DNA from: Actinomyces sp. oral taxon 414
GTDB taxonomy: Bacteria; Actinomycetota; Actinomycetes; Actinomycetales; Actinomycetaceae
DNA: 64,000 nt
Reading direction: 5' to 3'
Assembly (NCBI RefSeq): GCF_001278845.1
Contig: NZ_CP012590.1
Coordinates: forward strand, 2,728,001-2,792,000
Under the pieces are notes generated by a model. That model was not told where the DNA came from, made no database searches, and saw only the letters and a list, made by a program, of their open reading frames with translations. Shown here piece by piece: positions 14,485-22,977 of the stretch; positions within the stretch are counted from its first letter, which is position 1; every line of letters starts with the position of its first letter. The position numbers and the translations under genes were made by a program.

Positions 14485-16632
14485 ATGAGCGACTACGGGC
14501 AGCGGTCGGACGACCGGCATCAGGGGTACGGACGCGGCGATCGCGCGGGCCGGGGCGGCGGGCCCCGCCGGTACGACGGCGCCGGCCGGGGGGACCGGGG
14601 CTACCGGGATGACCGGGAAGGCCGGGACGACCGGGGCTACCGCGACCGCGGCTACCGGGGCGGCGGGCCGCGCGGGTACGACGGCCGGGGCGACCGTGGC
14701 GATCACCGCGGCGGTCCCCGCCGGTACGACGACTACCGGGGCCGGTCCCACGACGGCCGCGGCCGCGACGACTACCGCGGGGAGCGCCGCCGCTACAACG
14801 ACGAACCGCGCGACGGCCTGCTGGCCGACCTCGTCGATCACCTCCGCGCCCTGGACGGCCGCTCCTACGCCGCCTACAAGGCGATCGTCGGCCGCTACGC
14901 CGCGCCCGAGGGCTGGGTCCTGCACGTCGACCGCGTCCAGCCCGACCCCTACGCCCCGCCCACTCGCATCCACGTGGACGTGCCCGCCGACCTGCCGGGC
15001 CTGGAGGTCCTGGCCGAGCGCGCCCTGCTGGAGACGGCGGACCGGCGCCTGGCCGTCGGCGACTTCCTCACCCGCGAGCTGCGCGCGGGCTTCGGGGGCA
15101 CGGCCCTGTCCATTGCCGCCCCGGGCCAGGAGATCCTCGAGCGCTCCTCGGTCCTGCTCGTCCCCGCGCCCGCCGTCGGCCCGGCTGGCGCCCGCGACGG
15201 CGACCCGGGCGGCACCCGCGACGTCGGCACGGACGAGGCCGGCGGCCCCGACGCCCCGGGGGCCGGCGGCGCCGTCGGCCCCCTGCCCGCATCGGCGTCG
15301 GAGTGGACCATTGAGATCCGCGCCCGCATGGCCCTGCCCGCCCGGGGCCGGTCCATCCAGGGGCACGAGGCCTCCCGCATCATCAGCCGGGACCTGACCC
15401 GCGCCCTGACCGCCGCCCTCGACCTGACCGGCGAGCGAGCCGAGCGCCTCGTGGCGCACGTGGCCGCGCTGGAGGACCACCGGGCGCTGAGCGAGGCCGT
15501 GCGCGAGCGGGGCTGGGTCTCCTTCCTGGCCGACGGATCCCTGCTCCCCCGCCGCTCGGGCGTCTCCGACGAGCCCATGGGCGCCGGCGCCGTGCCGCTG
15601 AGGGCCCCCGACTCCCTGGCCGCCGTCGTCGAGCTGCCGCATGCGGGGCGGGTGCGCGGCACCGCCGTGGGACCGGGCGTGACTCTCGTCGTGGGCGGCG
15701 GCTACCACGGCAAGTCGACGCTGCTCAACGCGATCGAGCGGGGCGTCTACCCGCACGTGCCCGGCGACGGGCGCGAGCTGGTCGCCACCGCCCCCGACGC
15801 CGTCAAGGTGCGCGCGGCCGACGGCCGGGCGGTGACCGGCGTCGAGCTGACCCCGTTCATCGCGCACCTGCCCGGGGGTCGGGACACGGCCGCCTTCGTC
15901 ACGCAGAACGCCTCGGGCTCGACCTCGCAGGCGGCCTCGCTCATGGAGTCGATCGAGGCGGGGGCGAGCGCGATCCTGCTCGACGAGGACACCTCGGCGA
16001 CCAATCTGCTCATCCGCGACGCCCGCATGCGGACCCTCGTGGCCGCCGAGCGCGAGCCGATCACGCCGCTGGTGGACCGGGTGGGCGCACTGGCCGCGGA
16101 CCTGGGCGTGTCCACGGTGCTGGTCATGGGCGGGTCGGGCGACTACCTCGACGTGGCCGACCGCGTCCTGCTCATGGACTCCTACGTCCTGCACGACGCC
16201 ACCGCCCAGGCCCGCGACGTGGCCGCCGCCCAGCCCCGCCAGGTCACGGCGCTGGCGGGCTTCGACCGGCCGGCGTCGCGCGTGCCGCTGCCCGCGCCGG
16301 CGCGCACCCGGCGCGGGCCGGTGCGCACGCGCGCGCACGGGACGACGGGGCTGACCCTGGACCGCGAGGACGTCGACGTCTCCGACGTGGCCGGGATCGT
16401 GGACCCCGGCCAGGCCGAGGCGATCGCCTGGGCACTGCGGGCGCTGCTGGAGCAGCGCTTCGACGGGACCTCGACGCTGCGCACCTGCCTGAGCGACCTG
16501 GAGGCGCTGCTCGACGACGAGGGGCTGGACGCGCTGCAGGACGTCGGCGCCCGCCCCGCCTTCCTGGTCCGGCCGCGGATGGTCGACGTCGCGGCGGCGG
16601 TCAACCGGTACCGGAGGCTGGAGCTGGCCTGA
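14485..16632 (+). CDS. ABC-class ATPase (MRB1590/PF09818 type) with RG-rich N-terminal tail
   Basis: A 715-residue protein. Residues about 12-110 are a disordered tail of RG, RGG, YDG and YRG repeats (for example RAGRGGGPRRYDG, YRGGGPRGYDG), like eukaryotic RGG RNA-binding tails. From about 112 follow the ABC_N-like region (LLADLVDHLRALDGRSYAAY, VDRVQPDPYAPPTRI), the ATPase with Walker A GGGYHGKST (404-412) and Walker B region LLDEDTSATN (Asp500), and a C-terminal domain. Trypanosome MRB1590 of this class binds RNA, so an RNA role is inferred. No transmembrane segment or transporter partner is present. A second paralog without the RG tail lies at 21145-22977. The start ATG 14485 is chosen over in-frame upstream codons that lack a ribosome site. 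Confidence 0.88.
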   Translation: MSDYGQRSDDRHQGYGRGDRAGRGGGPRRYDGAGRGDRGYRDDREGRDDRGYRDRGYRGGGPRGYDGRGDRGDHRGGPRRYDDYRGRSHDGRGRDDYRGERRRYNDEPRDGLLADLVDHLRALDGRSYAAYKAIVGRYAAPEGWVLHVDRVQPDPYAPPTRIHVDVPADLPGLEVLAERALLETADRRLAVGDFLTRELRAGFGGTALSIAAPGQEILERSSVLLVPAPAVGPAGARDGDPGGTRDVGTDEAGGPDAPGAGGAVGPLPASASEWTIEIRARMALPARGRSIQGHEASRIISRDLTRALTAALDLTGERAERLVAHVAALEDHRALSEAVRERGWVSFLADGSLLPRRSGVSDEPMGAGAVPLRAPDSLAAVVELPHAGRVRGTAVGPGVTLVVGGGYHGKSTLLNAIERGVYPHVPGDGRELVATAPDAVKVRAADGRAVTGVELTPFIAHLPGGRDTAAFVTQNASGSTSQAASLMESIEAGASAILLDEDTSATNLLIRDARMRTLVAAEREPITPLVDRVGALAADLGVSTVLVMGGSGDYLDVADRVLLMDSYVLHDATAQARDVAAAQPRQVTALAGFDRPASRVPLPAPARTRRGPVRTRAHGTTGLTLDREDVDVSDVAGIVDPGQAEAIAWALRALLEQRFDGTSTLRTCLSDLEALLDDEGLDALQDVGARPAFLVRPRMVDVAAAVNRYRRLELA

Positions 16633-16657
16633 CGCCGCGGGCCGGGTCCGCGGCGGC

Positions 16658-17212
16658 TCAGCGCAGGGCGGCCAAGGCCCCGTCCTGGGCGACGAGGGCC
16701 TTGACCAGAGCGGCGACCTCGCCGTCGTGGAAGGCGGCGGGGGCGAAGACACCGCCCGCGAAATCGGTGGCCAGGTGCAGGTTGACCTGGGGGCCGACGA
16801 CGCCGGTGGTGAAGTTGACGAGGATGGCGCGCAGGTGCTCGATCGGGCGGTGGCCGGCGGAGTAGGAGTAGCCGACGAGGCCGATGGCCCGGTTCGCCAG
16901 CACCGAGGGCGTAATGAAGTCGATGGCGTTCTTCAGGGCGCCGGGCACGGAGTGGTTGTACTCGGGGGTGACGAAGATGTAGGCGTCGAAGCCGGCGAGG
17001 GCCTTGTTCCAGGCGACGGCGGCCGGGTCCTTGGCGGGGGCCATCATCGGGGGGACCTCCTCGGCGAAGACCGGCAGGTCGAAGTCGGCCAGCTCGAGGA
17101 CCCGGGCGTCGACGCCGTCGACCTCGTTGACCTTCTCGGCGATCCACCGGGCGACGGCGGAACCGGCGCGGCCGGGACGGACGGAGCCGGTGATAACGGC
17201 GATGGTGGTCAT
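16658..17212 (-). CDS. NADPH-dependent FMN reductase
   Basis: A 184-residue flavodoxin-fold reductase. The FMN phosphate loop is ITGSVRPGRAGSAVARW near the N-terminus and the second flavin loop is FVTPEYNHSVPGALKNAIDF, both characteristic of the NADPH-dependent FMN reductase/azoreductase family. It probably reduces flavin, quinones or nitro/azo compounds in the cytoplasm. ATG at 17210-17212 follows GAGGAGCGCCC. It is convergent with the RG-rich ATPase gene, with only 25 bases between stop codons. It has no operon partner. Confidence 0.93.
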   Translation of the reverse strand: MTTIAVITGSVRPGRAGSAVARWIAEKVNEVDGVDARVLELADFDLPVFAEEVPPMMAPAKDPAAVAWNKALAGFDAYIFVTPEYNHSVPGALKNAIDFITPSVLANRAIGLVGYSYSAGHRPIEHLRAILVNFTTGVVGPQVNLHLATDFAGGVFAPAAFHDGEVAALVKALVAQDGALAALR

Positions 17213-17427
17213 GGGCGCTCCTCGCAAGAGATAACTCGATCGGCGAACCACCCTAGGCCTAAAGACCCACGCACACCAGTGATCGCGCCATGACTTGCGG
17301 CACCCACCCCGATTCCGCCGCCCTCCCGCCGCTCCCCGCCCGCCCGCCGCTCCCCGCCCGCCCTCGGCGTCGCGCACGTCCGGGAAGCCGCAACGACGGG
17401 CGGCGACGGCCTGCGGGACGCAGGAAA

Positions 17428-17549
17428 TGGCGCTCTGGGAGGATCGTTCCGCCCCGCACCCGGTGACCGCCTCGACGAAACCGCGGAATCATGCGGAAGT
17501 CACTGAGCGCATCCGCGGTGCCGCCCCGAACGATCCTCCCGGAGCGCCA
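17428..17549. repeat. 122-bp hairpin resembling family B in size and plan
   Basis: The arms 17428-17449 and 17528-17549 (TGGCGCTCTGGGAGGATCGT onward) pair at 21 of 22 positions. The 78-nt interior holds a nested stem, ACCGCGGA with TCCGCGGT plus ATGCG with CGCAT. The sequence is unrelated to family B, but arm length and total length almost coincide. It lies in the 516-base gene-free gap between the FMN reductase and ilvA, about 85 bases from repeat C2. Confidence 0.65.
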
Positions 17550-17633
17550 GAATTGGAGCCGAAGGGGCGCTGCGACCGGCTCGCAGCCCCGAACCGGAGC
17601 CCGGCGGAGCGGCCGGCGCGCGAGACCCAGCGG

Positions 17634-17715
17634 ATACATCGAATCGAATGCAGTTTCCGCCGGTTTCGCGTGTCGTTTCCGCCGGTTTCGCGTGTCGTTT
17701 CCGCCGGTTTCGGCG
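17634..17715 (+). repeat. Family C repeat, copy C2 (three units)
   Basis: Border ATACATCGAATCGAATG, then three GTTTCCGCCGGTTTCG units at 22-bp spacing, ending 14 bases before the ilvA stop codon (17729, minus strand). This is the tidiest copy of the family. Confidence 0.88.
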
Positions 17716-17728
17716 ATAAGGGGCGGCG

Positions 17729-19303
17729 TCAGTCGGCGAGGAAGAAGCGGGCCGAGGGGTCGTCGGTCTCCTCGCGGTAGGCGTAACCCAGGCGGTCCAT
17801 GTGCTCGGTCAGCGTCGCGTCGTCCGGGCCGCCGCCGACCTCGAATGCGGTGAGAATGCGCCCGTAGTCGGCGCCGTCGGTGCGGTAGTGGAAGAGCGTA
17901 ATGTTCCAGCGCGTCCCCAGGATCTCCAGGAACCGCATGAGGGCCCCGGGCGACTCGGGGAATTCGAAGGAGAACAGCCGCTCCGTCAGCCCCGCGGGCG
18001 CCCGCCCGCCGACCATGGAGCGCACGTGCACCTTGGCGAGCTCGTCGTCGGTCAGGTCGACGACGCCGTAGCCGGCCGCCTCCAGGTCGGCCACGATCTC
18101 GGCGCGCTCCTGGCGCCCGCGTGTGAGCCCGACGCCCACGAAGATGCGCGCCGGTGCGCCGGACGGCGCCGCGGCGGACAGCCGGTAGTTGAACTCAGTG
18201 ACCGACCGCCCGCCGAGCACCGAGGCGAAGCGCAGGAACTCGCCCTGGACCTCGGGGATCGTCACCCCCAGGATCGCCTCGCGCTGCTCGCCGAGCTCAC
18301 TGCGCTCGGAGATGTAGCGCAGCTGGTGGAAGTTGAGGTTGGCGCCGCTCAGCACGCAGGCGAGCCGCTCCCCGGCGATCCCGTGCTTGGCCGCATAGAC
18401 CTTGAGGCCCGCCAGCGCCAGCGCACCGGAGGGCTCGGGCACGGCGCGCACGTCCTCGAAGATGTCGCGCACGGCGGCGGAGACCTGGTCGGAGGAGACG
18501 GTGACGACGTCGTCGAGCAGTGTCGAGCACAGGCGGAAGGTCTCCTCCCCCACGCGCCGCACGGCCACGCCCTCGGCGAAGAGTCCCACGCGCTCCAGGG
18601 TGACGGGGACACCGGCGGCCAGCGCCGCACTCAGGCAGGCGGACTCCTCGTGCTCGACGCCGATGATCCGCATCTGGGGCATGAGGGTCTTGACGAGCAC
18701 CGCAATGCCCGCGGCGAGCCCCCCGCCGCCCACGGGGACGAAGATGCGGTCGAGCTCGGCGTCTTGCTGGATGATCTCCAGGCCGATGGTGCCCTGGCCG
18801 GCGATGACGCGCGGGTCGTCGAAGGGGGCGATGAAGGTGCGGCCCTCGGTCTCGGCGATGCGCTGGGCCTCGGCCTTGGCGGCGTCGAAATTGTTCCCGA
18901 GCAGCAGGACTCGCCCGCCCAGGTCGCGCACGGCGTCGACCTTGATGCGCGGGGTGACGGTGGGCATGACAATGGTGGCGTCGACGCCCAGCAGCGTGGC
19001 GGAGCGGGCGACGCCCTGGGCGTGGTTGCCGGCGGAGGCGGTGATGACGCCGCGGGCGCGCTCGGCCTCGCCCAGGGCGCGCATGGCGTTGTAGGCGCCG
19101 CGGATCTTGAAGGAGTGGACCGTCTGGAGGTCCTCGCGCTTGACGGCGACGGTGCAGCCCAGACGCGCCGACAGCGCCCGCATGGGCTGGAGCGGGGTGT
19201 GCTCGGCGGCCTCGTAGACGGGGGCGCGCAGGATCTCGCGCAGGTAGCGGGTCGAGTTCCAAGGGGTTTTGGCGGTGCGGTCGCGGTCGGTGCGGTCGTT
19301 CAC
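17729..19303 (-). CDS. ilvA: Threonine ammonia-lyase (biosynthetic threonine dehydratase)
   Basis: IlvA converts threonine to 2-oxobutanoate, the first committed step to isoleucine, with PLP. The 524-residue product has TVHSFKIRGAYNA (PLP lysine, Lys66), TASAGNHAQGVA, FVPVGGGGLAAGIAVL (phosphate-binding Gly loop) and a C-terminal regulatory part with two ACT-like repeats (VTIPEVQGEFLRFASVLG; FSFEFPESPGALMRFLEILG). Two ACT units mark the isoleucine-inhibited biosynthetic form. The start is GTG at 19301-19303; upstream in-frame sequence is a low-complexity tandem repeat. ilvD, of the same pathway, lies 7.4 kb away on the same strand but separately. Confidence 0.96.
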   Translation of the reverse strand: MNDRTDRDRTAKTPWNSTRYLREILRAPVYEAAEHTPLQPMRALSARLGCTVAVKREDLQTVHSFKIRGAYNAMRALGEAERARGVITASAGNHAQGVARSATLLGVDATIVMPTVTPRIKVDAVRDLGGRVLLLGNNFDAAKAEAQRIAETEGRTFIAPFDDPRVIAGQGTIGLEIIQQDAELDRIFVPVGGGGLAAGIAVLVKTLMPQMRIIGVEHEESACLSAALAAGVPVTLERVGLFAEGVAVRRVGEETFRLCSTLLDDVVTVSSDQVSAAVRDIFEDVRAVPEPSGALALAGLKVYAAKHGIAGERLACVLSGANLNFHQLRYISERSELGEQREAILGVTIPEVQGEFLRFASVLGGRSVTEFNYRLSAAAPSGAPARIFVGVGLTRGRQERAEIVADLEAAGYGVVDLTDDELAKVHVRSMVGGRAPAGLTERLFSFEFPESPGALMRFLEILGTRWNITLFHYRTDGADYGRILTAFEVGGGPDDATLTEHMDRLGYAYREETDDPSARFFLAD

Positions 19304-19403
19304 GGCGCTCAGGGTAACCGGACGCCGCGCGGCGCCGGGAGATAAAACGGGGCGGGTCTGACGGCGGGGGCGGGCGGCGCCGAGCGCAGCGGACACGCCG
19401 GGA

Positions 19404-19479
19404 CGGGCGGGCGCCGGGCAGCGGCCGCACCGGGGCGGGCGGGCGCCGGGCAGCGGCCGCACCGGGGCGGGCGGGCGCC
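19404..19479. repeat. 32-bp G/C-rich tandem repeat upstream of ilvA
   Basis: The unit containing GCGCCGGGCAGCGGCCGCAC occurs twice in tandem at a 32-bp period, followed by a partial third copy. It sits between the ilvA start and the end of the hydrolase lipoprotein gene. Confidence 0.7.
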
Positions 19480-19483
19480 GTCG

Positions 19484-20887
19484 TCAGCCGAGCCGCTCGA
19501 CCAGCCAGTCGGCCATGGCGGTGACGACCTGCGGGTCGACGTGGTTGGGGGTGTCGTAGTCGAGCGGGCCGCTGGTCCCGCTCACGGGCATGAACAGGTG
19601 GTTGAGCCCGTCGAAGAGCTGGTAGTCGGCCTGCTTGCCCTCCAGGACGGGGCGCCAGGCCGCGTAGTCCCTGTCCGGGGAGACCTGGGCGTCGGCGCCA
19701 CCCTGCAGCACCAGCACGGGCACGCCGATGGCCGCCACGTCGTCGGGCAGGCGCGCGTGCATCTGGTTGAGGCTCACGATGTAGCTGGCGGGCAGGCCCA
19801 GGATCGGCTCGCCGTTGGGGTCGGTCAGGGCCTTGGCGGCGGCGAGGGCGGCGCTCTGGGTCGCCCGGGCGGAGGCCTTCTCGTCGTCGCCCGCGTCGGA
19901 GGACTGGATCTGCGCCTCGGCCTGGTCGGTCATGATGTCGAACAGGTCGCGCGGGCTGCCCGCCAGGGCGATGCCCGCCGCCACCTCCGGGTGGCGCGCC
20001 AGGATCGTGGGCAGGAGCATGCCGCCCAGGCTGTGCCCGGCGACGACCACCGAGTACCCCGCGACCTCGCTGTCCGGCAGCATCCGCAGGGCCGCGTCGA
20101 GGTCGTCGAGCACCTCGGACTCCAGGGTCCAGGCCCCGGCGTCGGCGCCGGGGTCCTGGTTGTAGCGCTTGTTGTAGCGCAGCGAACTGATGCCGGCCTG
20201 CGCCAGCCCGTCGGCGATGTCGCGCAGGGGCTTGTTGGTGCCGACGGTCTCGTCCATGTCGTTGGGGCCGGATCCGGCCACGAGCACGACGACGATCCGC
20301 CGATCCTGCACGTCCGGCTTGGGTGTCACGAGGGTGCCGTTGAGCCGGTGCGCTCCGACGGCGACCGGGTGGTCGACGCTGTGCGGGCCGGTGGGCTCGG
20401 GCGACGTCGCGGCGGTGGGGGCGGCCGCGGCTCCGGGCGTCCCCGTGGCGGCGGCGATATCGTCGGCGCTGGCGTCGCGCAGGTAGAGGCCGCCGACCTT
20501 GCGGTCCGAGGAGAAGGTGAACTGCACGGCCACGCTGCCACCGGCGTGCTGGGCAACCACGGTGGTGACGCCGTAGCCCTGGGCGCTGTTGACCGAGGCG
20601 CCCGTGATCGATTCGAAGGCGCCCTTGGCGTCCACGGCCGTGTGCCAGGTCTCGGCGAGCTTCTCCTCGGACAGGGAGGAGCGCATGGTGTCGTCGAAGG
20701 TGCCGACCACCGCCGCGAAATCTCCCTGCTCCATGTCGTTGACCAGGGCGGTGCCCTGCTCCTTGAGCTCCTCGGTCGAGGCCGTCACCCAGTCCCCCGT
20801 GCCGCCGGCCCCGGGGGACGGGGCGCCGCACCCCGCCAGCAGCAGGCACAGCGCTCCCGCGCACGCCACGATCTTCCTGATCCCCAT
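19484..20887 (-). CDS. Lipoprotein with DUF3887-like domain and alpha/beta hydrolase domain
   Basis: A 467-residue secreted lipoprotein: signal peptide with lipobox LLLAGC (lipidated Cys20), then a DUF3887-like domain (about 40-140, NDMEQGDFAAVVGTFDDTM), a Thr/Pro/Ala linker, and an alpha/beta hydrolase. Catalytic residues are visible: nucleophile in VVAGHSLGGM, acid in VLQGGADAQV and His in FDGLNHLFMP. GSGPNDMDET is the oxyanion-region motif of the same subfamily. It is likely an esterase or peptidase acting outside the membrane; the substrate is unknown. The start is ATG at 20885-20887 with GGAGGGAG upstream. Confidence 0.9.
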   Translation of the reverse strand: MGIRKIVACAGALCLLLAGCGAPSPGAGGTGDWVTASTEELKEQGTALVNDMEQGDFAAVVGTFDDTMRSSLSEEKLAETWHTAVDAKGAFESITGASVNSAQGYGVTTVVAQHAGGSVAVQFTFSSDRKVGGLYLRDASADDIAAATGTPGAAAAPTAATSPEPTGPHSVDHPVAVGAHRLNGTLVTPKPDVQDRRIVVVLVAGSGPNDMDETVGTNKPLRDIADGLAQAGISSLRYNKRYNQDPGADAGAWTLESEVLDDLDAALRMLPDSEVAGYSVVVAGHSLGGMLLPTILARHPEVAAGIALAGSPRDLFDIMTDQAEAQIQSSDAGDDEKASARATQSAALAAAKALTDPNGEPILGLPASYIVSLNQMHARLPDDVAAIGVPVLVLQGGADAQVSPDRDYAAWRPVLEGKQADYQLFDGLNHLFMPVSGTSGPLDYDTPNHVDPQVVTAMADWLVERLG

Positions 20888-21057
20888 CGTTGGGCTCCCT
20901 CCGTGTCCCGGGGCGGCGTCGCGGCACGATCCGCTGACCGATCGCCGATCCTCCGCCGTCGTTCGTATCGCTGACAGCAGCATAATCATGCGGACGCGGC
21001 ACGGGGCGAGCCGGCCCCGCCGTTCTCCGCGAAATTCTCCGCGAAATTCTCCGCGAG

Positions 21058-21118
21058 CGCGTAGGTTTCCAGTCGAACGCGCGCCTCCCGCCTGCGCGTT
21101 CGACTGGAAACCTACGCG
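21058..21118. repeat. Family D long hairpin, copy D1
   Basis: The arms 21058-21082 and 21094-21118 (CGCGTAGGTTTCCAGTCGAA onward) are perfect 25-bp inverted repeats around the 11-nt loop GCCTCCCGCCT. Just before it, GAAATTCTCCGC is repeated in tandem (21025-21056). The element lies between the ends of the ATPase paralog and the lipoprotein gene's promoter side. A second copy, D2, lies at 25157-25225. Confidence 0.85.
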
Positions 21119-21144
21119 TTCGCGAAAATCGGGTGCCCGGAGGG

Positions 21145-22977
21145 CTACCCGGCGATCTCGCGGGCCGGGAGGACCCGCAGCCCGCGGCAGCGGTTGACCG
21201 CCGCGTGGAGCTCGTGACGACGGGGCCGGGCGAGGTGCCCGGGGTGGCCCCGATGGGGCGAGAGCCAATCGAGCCCGTCCCGGTCGATGCGGCGCAGCAA
21301 TTCGTCGATCGCATCGGACAGGCCCTCTCGCCCGCCGAGGACGCCGCTGAGGCGATCCAGCGCGTGGGCGACGGCCTGCGTCTGCGCGGCGTCGACCAGC
21401 TGCGCGACCGCGGCGAGATCAATGATGTCGCAACCGTAGTGAATACTCGTCCGGCCGCGCGCCCTGGCGGGCCTGGTCGTCCCGGACGGCCCCAGGACCG
21501 CGCGCCGGGCGCCCGGCGGGGACGCCCCGAGCGCCGCGAGCACCGCGAGCACCCCGGGCGCTCCGGGCGCTCCGGGCGCTCCCGCTCCGGACGCCGTCGT
21601 CGGCTCGCGGACCGGGGCGCCGGCGAGCTCGCGCGCCCGCTCCGTGACGTCGCTGGGGACGTAGCGGTTGATGGCGATGACCAGGTCAGCGACGTCGAAG
21701 AACGCCCCCGAGCCCCCGGCGACGAGGATCGTCGACACCCCGAGCTCGGTGAACAGGGGCCGGACGCGGTCGACGAACGGGGTGATGGGCTCCTGGTCGG
21801 CGGGGATCAGGGCGCGCATGCGCTCGTCGCGGATCATGAAGTTCGTGGCCGACGTGTCCTCGTCGATCAGGAGCGTCGACGCGCCGGCGCCGACGGCCTC
21901 GACGAGGTTGGCGGCCTGCGAGGTGGACCCGCTGGCGTTGGTCGTGCTGAACGACCGCGTGTCGGCGCCGGAGGGCAGGCCCGCGATGAACGGGGAGATG
22001 TCCACGCCGGTGACCGCGCGGCCGTCCTCCGCCCGCACGGTCACCGCGTCCGGGCGGGTGATCACCCACTCCCGCCCGTCGCCGGCGATATGGGGGTAGA
22101 CGCCGCGCTCGATCGCGCGCAGCAGGGTCGACTTGCCGTGGTACCCGCCGCCCACGATCACGCTCACACCCTCCGGGACGCCCATTCCCGTGACCCGCCG
22201 GCCACTGGGCAGGTCGAAGGCGACCCGCAGGCTTCGCGGGCTCACGAACGGCACGACGGCGCCCCCGGTGAGGGGAAGGTCGCAGTCGCCGGTGCGGCGG
22301 GGCAGGATCACCCCGTCCGCGATGAACGCGACCAGCCCGCGCTCGGGCAGAAGGGAGCGGAGGCGCTCCTGATCGCGCAGCAGGGTCACGTGCTCGCGCA
22401 GGGCGCCCCGGTTGAGGTTCGCGTGCAGCAGGGAGGCGTCGGCGATGCGCGGCAGGACATCCGTGAGGAGCTCGGCCGCCCGGTGCCCGCGGACCCTGCG
22501 GCCGGAGGCGGGCAGCCCGACGTCGATGCGCGCCTCGACCCGGTCCGCGGCGATGACGACGCCGGTGCGCTCGAGCACCTCCTGGCCGGGCCGGCCGATG
22601 CTCACGAGTCCGCTGCCGCCCGTGCCCACAGGTTCCGGGACGAGTCGGTGCGCGACGCGGGCGAAGCCGCGCGTCAGGAAATCGGCCGCGCCCGTCCTGC
22701 CCACCGCGTCGTCGATGAGATCGGCGGGGAGGCCCGCGGTGGCGGCATCGACGATCAGGCGCATCCGCGACGGCGGCGCGTAGGGGTCGACCTGGACGTG
22801 GTCGACGGCGAGTCGGAGCGCGCCGAGCCGCCACTGGCCCGCCAACTGCTTGTACGAGGCGTACCCCCGCCCGTCGATCCGGGCGAGGACTCGCCCGAGG
22901 GCCGCTCCGTCACGCATGGGCGCCGCGGCGGTCGGGCCGCGACCGGAACCGGCCGCGTCGGTCTTTCCGTCACGCAT
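21145..22977 (-). CDS. ABC-class ATPase (MRB1590/PF09818 type), paralog without RG tail
   Basis: A 610-residue paralog of the 14.5-kb ATPase. Shared blocks are GRGYASYKQLAGQWRLGALR, DHVQVDPYAPPSRMRL, Walker A VGGGYHGKSTLLRAIERG, LIDEDTSATNFMIRD and LVAGGSGAFFDVADLVIAIN. There is no RG tail; instead a Gly/Ala/Pro linker precedes the C-terminal domain. The start ATG (22975-22977) overlaps the MFS stop codon, so the two are translationally coupled. A second identical MRDG start context lies 60 bases further in. The stop codon and the last residues (REIAG) are encoded by a family A repeat unit (21142-21164). Function unknown; RNA-linked ATPase by family. Confidence 0.86.
   Translation of the reverse strand: MRDGKTDAAGSGRGPTAAAPMRDGAALGRVLARIDGRGYASYKQLAGQWRLGALRLAVDHVQVDPYAPPSRMRLIVDAATAGLPADLIDDAVGRTGAADFLTRGFARVAHRLVPEPVGTGGSGLVSIGRPGQEVLERTGVVIAADRVEARIDVGLPASGRRVRGHRAAELLTDVLPRIADASLLHANLNRGALREHVTLLRDQERLRSLLPERGLVAFIADGVILPRRTGDCDLPLTGGAVVPFVSPRSLRVAFDLPSGRRVTGMGVPEGVSVIVGGGYHGKSTLLRAIERGVYPHIAGDGREWVITRPDAVTVRAEDGRAVTGVDISPFIAGLPSGADTRSFSTTNASGSTSQAANLVEAVGAGASTLLIDEDTSATNFMIRDERMRALIPADQEPITPFVDRVRPLFTELGVSTILVAGGSGAFFDVADLVIAINRYVPSDVTERARELAGAPVREPTTASGAGAPGAPGAPGVLAVLAALGASPPGARRAVLGPSGTTRPARARGRTSIHYGCDIIDLAAVAQLVDAAQTQAVAHALDRLSGVLGGREGLSDAIDELLRRIDRDGLDWLSPHRGHPGHLARPRRHELHAAVNRCRGLRVLPAREIAG

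Noticed and set aside
14401..16752. Minus-strand open frame of 783 codons opposite the RG-rich ATPase
   Set aside because: Long antisense frames are expected at this G+C content. The plus strand carries the Walker motifs and the minus frame has none.
18297..21422. Minus-strand frame of 1041 codons spanning ilvA and the hydrolase gene
   Set aside because: Arg/Pro-rich translation in the wrong frame of two well-identified genes.
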